DNA of 35,394 nucleotides, taken from positions 1 through 35,394 of the IMG/VR virus record IMGVR_UViG_3300005253_000546; one strand, given 5' to 3'. The notes beneath the pieces are model-generated. The model was not told the origin of the DNA. It did no database searches and saw nothing but the letters and a program-made list of their open reading frames with translations. Shown one piece after another: positions 29,361-35,394 of this stretch (positions within the stretch are counted from its first letter, which is position 1; each line of letters starts with the position of its first letter). Both the position numbers and the translations under genes were made by a program. The stretch is from a virus.

Positions 29361-30656
29361 ATGCCGCAACCAGTAATCTCCCAGACGCGCACGCAGATCC
29401 GCGAGCAAATTGGACGGAACCTCGGCAGCGACATCTTCCAGCTCGTCGAGGCGACCTCAACCATCGACACCGCCAGCCTGATAGCGACCTACAGCCTCGC
29501 CAAAGGCGGCGACAATGAGTACAGCGGCCGCCAGGTCGTGCTGGTCACCAAAGTCGGCTCCATCGTGCTGGGCGAGAAGTCGTGGATCAGTTCCTTCAGC
29601 GCCGCCACGTTCGACGCCACCGTGGCGCCAGTCTTCACGGCCAGCATTACTGACGGCGACATCTTCGAGATGTGGCAGGGCGTCACTTACGAAGAGATTA
29701 ACGACGCCATCGACCGGGCCATCATGCGGATAGCTGACGATGCCCTCCAGACGCACCAGATTGTCACGGTGGTCACTCAGGAGAGCATACTGGAGTACGG
29801 CCTCGACTCGAGCTACAAGGCCCTTCTGGGCATCGACTACGTGAAGAGAACGGGCATTGACCACCTCATTGAGGACTGCGACGCCGTCTGGTCGGAACTG
29901 GTCGACGGGGACGTTACCGCCACGGCCGACACGGCCATCAAGAAGGAAGGCAATGCCTCTCTCAAGTTGGTCGTTGCGGCTGGCACCGGTGCTGGCGACA
30001 TCCTGGCCACCGAGGCGATCGGGGAGCTTGACCTATCGGACAGCGACACCCTGGAGGTGTGGATTTACTCCACCGTGGCGCTCGACGCCGGCGACATCCA
30101 AGTGCTGCTCGACGACACCGCTCAGTGTGCCTCTCCTGTCGAGAGCCTTGACGTACCCGCCACCACGGCGGCCACCTGGACCCGCCATCTCATCAGCCTG
30201 GCAAACCCGGCCAGCGACACCGCCGTCATCAGCGTGGGCATCAAGATGGTTACCGACAAGGGGGCCTTCACGCTATACGTTGACGACATCCGCGCCGTCC
30301 TGGCGGGCAGCCGGGAGTTCGTCGAACTTCACCGCGACCACTGGGATGTCGTGCGGGACTCGACCAATAAGCTCCGCTTCACCCCTACCGGTCTCGGGCT
30401 GGTCGGCACCAACACGCTCTTGCGACAGAACGGCCTGAAACTGCCGTCGCTCATGACCGCCGACACGTCCACCAGCGAGGTCGACCCCGAGTGGGTCATC
30501 GAACAAGTGACGGCCGACCTGCTCCGCAGCAACGCCCTTGCCTCGCAGTTGGACATCGAGGCCCGCCGGCTGAAAGCCGACGACCACCAGAAGATTGCCG
30601 ATGGGATGAAACCGTCGGTCACGACGAAGTTTTCCGTCGTGCCCAGGTGGGTATAG
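29361..30656 (+). CDS. Neck/adaptor-like protein with inserted jelly-roll domain
   Basis: 431 aa. The N-terminal 60 residues begin MPQPVISQTRTQIREQIG; residues 109-170 (YEEINDAIDRAIMRIADDAL) resemble head-tail adaptor/tail tubular A-type proteins. Between about 172 and 313 there is an inserted domain of beta strands (EDCDAVWSELVDG, ASLKLVVAAG, LEVWIYSTVAL, GAFTLYVDDIRAV) of carbohydrate-binding-module type, with the YVDDI end motif. The C-terminal 115 residues are helical and rejoin the adaptor fold. Adaptors bind the portal from below. The assignment rests on order and composition. Confidence 0.55.
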   Translation: MPQPVISQTRTQIREQIGRNLGSDIFQLVEATSTIDTASLIATYSLAKGGDNEYSGRQVVLVTKVGSIVLGEKSWISSFSAATFDATVAPVFTASITDGDIFEMWQGVTYEEINDAIDRAIMRIADDALQTHQIVTVVTQESILEYGLDSSYKALLGIDYVKRTGIDHLIEDCDAVWSELVDGDVTATADTAIKKEGNASLKLVVAAGTGAGDILATEAIGELDLSDSDTLEVWIYSTVALDAGDIQVLLDDTAQCASPVESLDVPATTAATWTRHLISLANPASDTAVISVGIKMVTDKGAFTLYVDDIRAVLAGSREFVELHRDHWDVVRDSTNKLRFTPTGLGLVGTNTLLRQNGLKLPSLMTADTSTSEVDPEWVIEQVTADLLRSNALASQLDIEARRLKADDHQKIADGMKPSVTTKFSVVPRWV

Positions 30657-32927
30657 ATGGCAAGCGCGATTATCGGCGACAACGAAGTCAGCCTTGGCGG
30701 TGTGCGCTATCCCGTCACGGGCTCTATCCGCCGCCGTCTCATCAGCCGGTTTCCAGCAAAGGTCATCTTCGGGGACGACGCCTACGCCAATGAGCAGGTG
30801 TTGTCCAACTTCATCATCTCCGACCAGCGCGGCGGCATTGGCGTGGAAGAGATGGTTGAGGGGGTCCACGACGACCGCTGTTGGATAAGTGAGTGCGACC
30901 TGCGCTTCCGCAACCACATGCTGCTGCCTGTCCTGGCGACTGACGCCGGGGCTGGCGGTCTATCGGCCAAGGACGTGCAGGTGTTCTTCAGCTACGACGG
31001 TGCGACCTACGCCAGCTTTGACGAGTTCCTCCGCATCTACGACAACGGCAACACGGACTTCAACGACGTTATCAAGACGCTGGCGGCCAGCCCGACCGAT
31101 GCGGCAGTGGTCATCAACGCCGCCTTCATCTGCCTCAACACCAGCGGGTACGACGTCAACCCGAAATTGTGGCTGCCGGACCAACTGCTCGACAGCGACT
31201 TGGAGGTGTGGACAACATCGACCAACCTGACCAATTGGACGGAAGTTACCGTTGGCACGGGCACGGTCACGCAAGAGTCGGGGTTGGTCGAGAAGGGGTC
31301 GTTCTCCGCGCGGTTCGTAACGCTTGGGGCTACGACCCAGGCGCACATCACGCAGGTTCTGTCGTTCGGAAAGCTCCTGCGGGGCAAGGAGATCACCCTC
31401 ACGGCCAGAGTCAGGACAAACCAGGCCGCCGATGCGGTCATTAGCGTCAGTGACGCGGGGGGCACAACCTCTGCAAACCCAGTCGGGATAAACGCCTTTG
31501 AGACCGTTACGGTAGTTCATACTGTCGGTGCTACCGCCACCAACATCACCATACTGGTCGGAAATGTTCCTACCGAGACTGCAATCACCTACATTGACGA
31601 CGTCAACATCTCGTACTCCGAGACGACAGCGCCCTTCCAGAACCTCACCAGCCTTGAGCCGAAGTTCGTCGTCGAGTGGGACGACAAAGTATTCGGCATG
31701 GACGCGGCCGGTAAAATCTCGTACACAACGGACCTCTTAACGTGGACACTGAACGGGCAACTGAAGTTGCCGTCAGGCAGCGTCAACTCGCTGGCCATCT
31801 ACCGGGACGCCAACGGGACGGAAATCATCTATGCCAACGCCAAGCAGGGGGAGTTCGCCTACGACTTCGACAACGCCAAGTTCCTCGCTACCGAAGTCGC
31901 GCTCCCCAACCACGACAACGCCGGCAAGGGCGCTACCCGCTGGCGGGACGGATACTTCGTCAGCGCCGGTCTCGACGTCATCAAGTACATTGCGGGCAAC
32001 CCCGCCACCATTGACGAGCGAGGGCTGAACAACGACGACGGCCTGCCCACCGAGTATGACGGCGAGATTCAACACCTCATCAAGGGCTATCGCGAGATGT
32101 TCGCCCTCATTGACCCGACAGACTCCGCTCTCTCCAGCCGGATGAGTGTCGGGGCCTACGACGGGCGGGCGTGGCAGCTCAAGTACACGCTGGCGAGTGC
32201 GGACAAAGACGCGCTCCACGGCATCATCTCGACGGACTACGGCGAGTTTCGCCTGTGGTTCGGCGCCAACGAAAAGGCGTTTTCCCTGCCTCTCCAGAAG
32301 AGCCTGCAGAATCCCAAGAAGGACTCGAACTACACCTACGCTGCGGCGGCGGTCCACATTACGCCGTGGTTCGACGCCGGTACGGCGGCCTTTGCCAAGG
32401 TGGCCAAGAAGGTTACCATCACGGCCAAAGACACCACCGCCAACGAGACCATCGTGGTGCAGTACCGCATCGACCACGCCACGGTTGACCGCGACACCGG
32501 TTGGACCACTCTCGGCACCCTAACGGCGGCGGCAGACGGAGTGGAGACCACGCTGGAGTTTGCTTCCGGCGCCGGCTTGGTGTTTGACGCCATCCAGTTC
32601 CGGTTCAACTTTGTGCGAGGGGGCACGACCACCAAGAGCCCGGACTTGCAGAACTTCGTCCTGAGTTACACGCGCAAAGTCGATTCCAAGTGGGGCTTCA
32701 CCTTCACGATCAACACCGCGGAGGCCAAGCGGGTCGGGTCCAACCCGAAGAAGCTGTACGACAGCCTCATCGCCGCCATCGAGGCCCGCCTGTTCCAAGA
32801 GTTCATCTACCGGGACGGCAGTGACGCGACCGATACGCGATATGTGCTCCTCACGCCGGCCGATTCGATAGACCAGTCCGGCCAGGGCTTCAAGGGGCAG
32901 TTCCTCATCACGGCAGTAGAGGCTTGA
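30657..32927 (+). CDS. Tail nozzle-like protein with inserted jelly-roll domain
   Basis: 756 aa. The first 170 residues form a beta-rich N-terminus (VSLGGVRYPVTGSIRRR). At about 178-320 comes a second jelly-roll-like insertion (DLEVWTTSTNLTNW, ARVRTNQAADAVISVSD, ending TYIDDVNISY). Residues 330-600 look like a propeller or nozzle domain (KFVVEWDDKVFGMDAAGK, EIIYANAKQGEFAYDF, LWFGANEKAFSLPL). The C-terminus is also beta-rich. Size and order after an adaptor-like protein fit a podovirus nozzle/tail tubular B; a siphovirus tail protein remains possible. Confidence 0.55.
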   Translation: MASAIIGDNEVSLGGVRYPVTGSIRRRLISRFPAKVIFGDDAYANEQVLSNFIISDQRGGIGVEEMVEGVHDDRCWISECDLRFRNHMLLPVLATDAGAGGLSAKDVQVFFSYDGATYASFDEFLRIYDNGNTDFNDVIKTLAASPTDAAVVINAAFICLNTSGYDVNPKLWLPDQLLDSDLEVWTTSTNLTNWTEVTVGTGTVTQESGLVEKGSFSARFVTLGATTQAHITQVLSFGKLLRGKEITLTARVRTNQAADAVISVSDAGGTTSANPVGINAFETVTVVHTVGATATNITILVGNVPTETAITYIDDVNISYSETTAPFQNLTSLEPKFVVEWDDKVFGMDAAGKISYTTDLLTWTLNGQLKLPSGSVNSLAIYRDANGTEIIYANAKQGEFAYDFDNAKFLATEVALPNHDNAGKGATRWRDGYFVSAGLDVIKYIAGNPATIDERGLNNDDGLPTEYDGEIQHLIKGYREMFALIDPTDSALSSRMSVGAYDGRAWQLKYTLASADKDALHGIISTDYGEFRLWFGANEKAFSLPLQKSLQNPKKDSNYTYAAAAVHITPWFDAGTAAFAKVAKKVTITAKDTTANETIVVQYRIDHATVDRDTGWTTLGTLTAAADGVETTLEFASGAGLVFDAIQFRFNFVRGGTTTKSPDLQNFVLSYTRKVDSKWGFTFTINTAEAKRVGSNPKKLYDSLIAAIEARLFQEFIYRDGSDATDTRYVLLTPADSIDQSGQGFKGQFLITAVEA

Positions 32928-32933
32928 GGGCTC

Positions 32934-33473
32934 ATGGCAACTGAAATATTAAGACCAAATGCCCCTGGGGATGAAAGTAATATCCCCGAAGAGGTCGGAG
33001 CGGCTTCCCCCAACCATTACCAGAATGTTGATGAGGCATCACCAGACGAAGGCGCTACAGAGATTTCCGCTGGGCCGGAAGGATGGTTCCGAGACCTCTA
33101 TCAACTTGAAAACTCCACCGGGTCTGGCCTCATAAGCTCTGTTAGCGTGTGGTTTAGATGCCGGAGAGACGGTGGAGGGTATGCCAAGCCCTGTCTCAAG
33201 TCAGGCGGGGTTATAAGTGAAGGTAGCACTAGAAGTCTTATGGCTTCTTGGGCAAGTTACGCTTACCAATGGATTGAGCCCCCGGAGGGAGGTTCTTGGA
33301 CATGGGCGAAGATAGATGCCTTGCAAGCGGGGGTAGTCCTTATAGGCTTCGACGCTTCTGAGTATGCTCATTGCACCCAACTCTATGTAACGATTGATTA
33401 CACACCGATAGCCCCGCCCGTGGTTCTCTCACTGCGGCCGCGTTCATTGAGGCTAACGGTGCAGCGGAGGTAG
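32934..33473 (+). CDS. Tail-associated protein, 179 aa
   Basis: No recognised family. The N-terminus is acidic and Pro-rich (GDESNIPEEVGAASPNHYQ), the middle beta-rich with Trp and Gly (SSVSVWFRCRRDGGGYAKP, YQWIEPPEGGSWTWAK), and the C-terminus basic (LRPRSLRLTVQRR). It follows the nozzle-like gene after 6 bases and precedes another tail gene after 2 bases. GC looks lower than upstream. A tail-fibre adaptor or baseplate-like role is an inference. Confidence 0.5.
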   Translation: MATEILRPNAPGDESNIPEEVGAASPNHYQNVDEASPDEGATEISAGPEGWFRDLYQLENSTGSGLISSVSVWFRCRRDGGGYAKPCLKSGGVISEGSTRSLMASWASYAYQWIEPPEGGSWTWAKIDALQAGVVLIGFDASEYAHCTQLYVTIDYTPIAPPVVLSLRPRSLRLTVQRR

Positions 33474-33475
33474 CG

Positions 33476-33784
33476 ATGTCAATACGCGAAGTTGCCGAAG
33501 GACTGTTGGGGCAAGGCTCTGACGAATCCCTGATGTACAGCATCGACATAACCAACTGGGGCTCCGATCCCCCGAGTATCAGCGTAAAGGTCTACGATGA
33601 GAACCTCATGACAGATGTCACCCAAACGGTGATGCCCACCGGTTCTCTGAGCGTGGCCGACGATATTATCTCGCTCCCCTTGCTCAAGAACCTGACCATA
33701 GGGGCCTCCTACCGCGTTGAGGTTCTGTTCACCATTGGCCTAAATATCTGGCAATGCTACTTTCGAGTCCGGTGCGAGAGATAG
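33476..33784 (+). CDS. Small tail-associated protein, 102 aa
   Basis: Beta-rich 102-aa product (SLMYSIDITNWGSDPPSISV, YRVEVLFTIGLNIWQCYFRV), with a start two bases after the preceding stop and GGAGG before it. Small beta-sandwich proteins in this position are often baseplate/fibre-attachment subunits in phages. The match is by composition and position only. Confidence 0.5.
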   Translation: MSIREVAEGLLGQGSDESLMYSIDITNWGSDPPSISVKVYDENLMTDVTQTVMPTGSLSVADDIISLPLLKNLTIGASYRVEVLFTIGLNIWQCYFRVRCER

Positions 33785-33793
33785 AGGCTTGAC

Positions 33794-34615
33794 GTGGCAG
33801 ATAAGAAACTGAGTAGCCTCACCGAGCTGGCCGCCACCCCGGCGGTCAACGACGAAATCTACATACGGGACGTCTCTGAGGCGCCGTCCTCGGAGTCGAA
33901 GCGCATCAGCATTGCCAACCTGGCGGGCATTATCAAAGACATCTTTGATGCTCAGACGTTCCTGTTTGCCACCAACGATGATGACCCTGAAGCAAAGACG
34001 CGAGCCGAAGTGCTGGCTATACTCAGTGGCCAGGCCGCTGCAGCATTCGGCTGGAATGGCCAAAACCTCACCAACACGGGCACCATTCAGGCTACTAATG
34101 CTGTCTGGTGGAGAGAGCACCACTACAGCATTTTCTCCTTCAGCCCTGGTGCCAGTGGGGCGACTGAGACAGCGCCCAATGCAAACACGCTTGGCGGGTT
34201 CCAACTCGATGCGGTTGGCGAGGAGCTTTTTTTCAATTGCCACGTTCACCCAGATTGGAGCGCCGACAGCGATGTTGAGGTGCATGTCCACTGGGAAGTC
34301 AATGTCGATAATACTGGCGGCGCCGATGCCGATACGGTAGACCTTCGACTCATCGTCAGGCTCAAGGGCGAGGGCGAGACGGCCATCAAGACCCAGACGC
34401 TTGAAGAGGCCACTACGGTAGGCAAGTCGGCGCGGTACAAAGCGTTTGAGACTGTCTTTTCCATCGACTTCGACAGTGGCACCGACCCGGTGGATGCGGG
34501 CGACCTCATATCGGTGACGCTGAACTTTGAAACCGATACCTCGGAAGTGGACAACATTATCGTCACCCATGTCATGTGCCGCTACAAGACGAAGAAAGTT
34601 CAGAACGAGGTGTAG
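33794..34615 (+). CDS. Tail fibre-like protein, 273 aa
   Basis: GTG start with AGAGG upstream. The N-terminus (ADKKLSSLTELAATPAVND, EIYIRDVSEAPSSESKRIS) is the common attachment module of tail-fibre proteins. The middle and end are beta-rich (ADSDVEVHVHWEVNVDN, TADTVDLRLIVRLKGEGET-type) and look like a receptor-binding sandwich. Placed just before a second fibre-like gene that runs off the window. Confidence 0.6.
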   Translation: MADKKLSSLTELAATPAVNDEIYIRDVSEAPSSESKRISIANLAGIIKDIFDAQTFLFATNDDDPEAKTRAEVLAILSGQAAAAFGWNGQNLTNTGTIQATNAVWWREHHYSIFSFSPGASGATETAPNANTLGGFQLDAVGEELFFNCHVHPDWSADSDVEVHVHWEVNVDNTGGADADTVDLRLIVRLKGEGETAIKTQTLEEATTVGKSARYKAFETVFSIDFDSGTDPVDAGDLISVTLNFETDTSEVDNIIVTHVMCRYKTKKVQNEV

Positions 34616-34618
34616 CGT

Positions 34619-35394
34619 ATGGACTATATTCTTTGCATCCGAGACGCCGCTGGGGTTCTCCATCTGGTTGAGGATGGTGCTACTGCTGACCAGACAGGCT
34701 CTGAGGTTGTCGCGCTGTTGGAAGCTCTCGGTGGCGGTTCCCAGCTTTCCCATGGCCAACTTGATGACGTGAGTGCCAGTGACCATCACACTAAGTACAC
34801 CGATTCCGATGCCATCGCCGCCGTAGAGGGCGAAGGTACTCTTGACCTTACAGGCGATTTATCAACACCAGGTTCACTCATATCAACGGGTGGGGGGCAA
34901 ACAGGGAAATTCCAGACAGGTAGTGCTGGCAATACGGTTTTTTCTTTTAGTGGTGATAATTTTGATATAAGAGCAGGGAGTGGTTCGTCATCATCTCAAA
35001 ATGTTATGAGGGTTAAATCTGCGGGGGATTTTGGCATTGGAACGAATAATCCTGGAGCAAAACTTGAAATACGTAAGGCAGGAGACCAACTAAAACTATC
35101 CTTTGACGGAACTGATAATGTAGTCTTTGCAGTAGATACTGCTGGCGTTTTGACTATAACCCCAAGCGGGGCTGCAGTTGATTTTGCCTCCAAGAATCTA
35201 ACTGGGCTTGGAACTTTGTCTGCCTTTACTCTTGGTGGCACAATGGATGCTAACTCTCAAGCTTTACTTAATGTCTTAGATTTGGAACTTGGTACTGCGT
35301 CCGCCCTAGGTGCCTTCTGGGCTGCGTTAACCGCTGCAAATGCTGGCACAGCTTGGGACATTAGGTCAAGGGACACCTCCGATATCTATAGAGT
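34619..35394 (+). CDS. Tail fibre/spike protein, 3' end outside window
   Basis: The frame is open for 258 codons to the last base. The product begins MDYILCIRDAAGVLHLVED, then has LSHGQLDDVSASDHHTKYTD, the DDHxxY-type repeat of phage fibres, and FGIGTNNPGAKLEIRKAG, typical of phage tail fibres with intramolecular repeats. GC content drops strongly after about 34,850 and stays low to the end. Likely the receptor-binding fibre; function of the missing C-terminus cannot be judged. Confidence 0.65.
   Translation, partial: MDYILCIRDAAGVLHLVEDGATADQTGSEVVALLEALGGGSQLSHGQLDDVSASDHHTKYTDSDAIAAVEGEGTLDLTGDLSTPGSLISTGGGQTGKFQTGSAGNTVFSFSGDNFDIRAGSGSSSSQNVMRVKSAGDFGIGTNNPGAKLEIRKAGDQLKLSFDGTDNVVFAVDTAGVLTITPSGAAVDFASKNLTGLGTLSAFTLGGTMDANSQALLNVLDLELGTASALGAFWAALTAANAGTAWDIRSRDTSDIYR

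Noticed and set aside
1-35394. CRISPR array, rRNA, insertion sequence, integrase or repressor genes
   Set aside because: No regularly spaced direct repeats of CRISPR type, no transposase or integrase motif, and no rRNA-like sequence were found. The 11-bp array at 9155 has no spacers.

Overview
The window is a 35.4-kb piece of a tailed double-stranded DNA bacteriophage genome (Caudoviricetes-like), probably from metagenomic or uncultivated material. The phage identity rests on a packaging and morphogenesis series in the usual order: small terminase-like protein, large terminase, portal, giant internal/ejection-type protein, scaffold, HK97-fold-like capsid protein, decoration-like paralogues, neck/nozzle-like proteins and tail-fibre-like proteins. 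Most of it is GC-rich, genes are packed with ATGA-type overlaps, and clear bacterial sigma70-type promoters (TTGACA, 17-bp spacer, TAnnnT) are present, so the host is a bacterium, probably high-GC; the sequence does not say which. No tape-measure gene is visible and the neck proteins resemble adaptor plus nozzle, so a podovirus-like virion is my inference. No integrase, DNA polymerase or lysis gene is seen inside the window.

Region 1 (1-4979, rightward): a replication/nucleotide-metabolism segment with the 3' part of a DnaB/RecA-like ATPase, a VRR-NUC nuclease, a MazG-like pyrophosphohydrolase, small zinc-knuckle proteins, a C5-methyltransferase-like protein and two HNH endonucleases. It ends at a perfect hairpin against Region 2.

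Region 2 (5008-9143, leftward): a string of small, often Cys/His-rich genes (one with a threefold C-x5-C-x4-C-x5-H-xn-C repeat), a NUMOD3/HNH endonuclease, a YopX-family protein, a small membrane protein and, at its head, a replisome-organiser-like protein preceded by four tandem 11-bp repeats. Embedded in it on the opposite strand is a near-consensus promoter followed by a 104-nt tRNA-like RNA.

Region 3 (9494-35394, rightward): packaging, head, neck and tail genes. The large terminase is split at its Walker A lysine by a 358-residue intein with class 3 (W-C-T) signature residues and an intact LAGLIDADG endonuclease. A signal-peptidase-like Ser/His protein lies between the terminase genes. 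Downstream are a 590-aa portal, a 1610-aa LPD38-like protein, scaffold, capsid, a tandem pair of decoration-like genes (the first frameshifted at a GC-palindrome block), two neck proteins that each carry an inserted jelly-roll-like domain, and tail proteins that become AT-rich at the right edge.

The points I consider least ordinary are the tRNA-like RNA with its own promoter, the 11-bp iteron-like array, the class 3 intein in the terminase P-loop, the frameshifted tandem paralogue with its 14-bp palindrome, and the triple Cys/His repeat protein.
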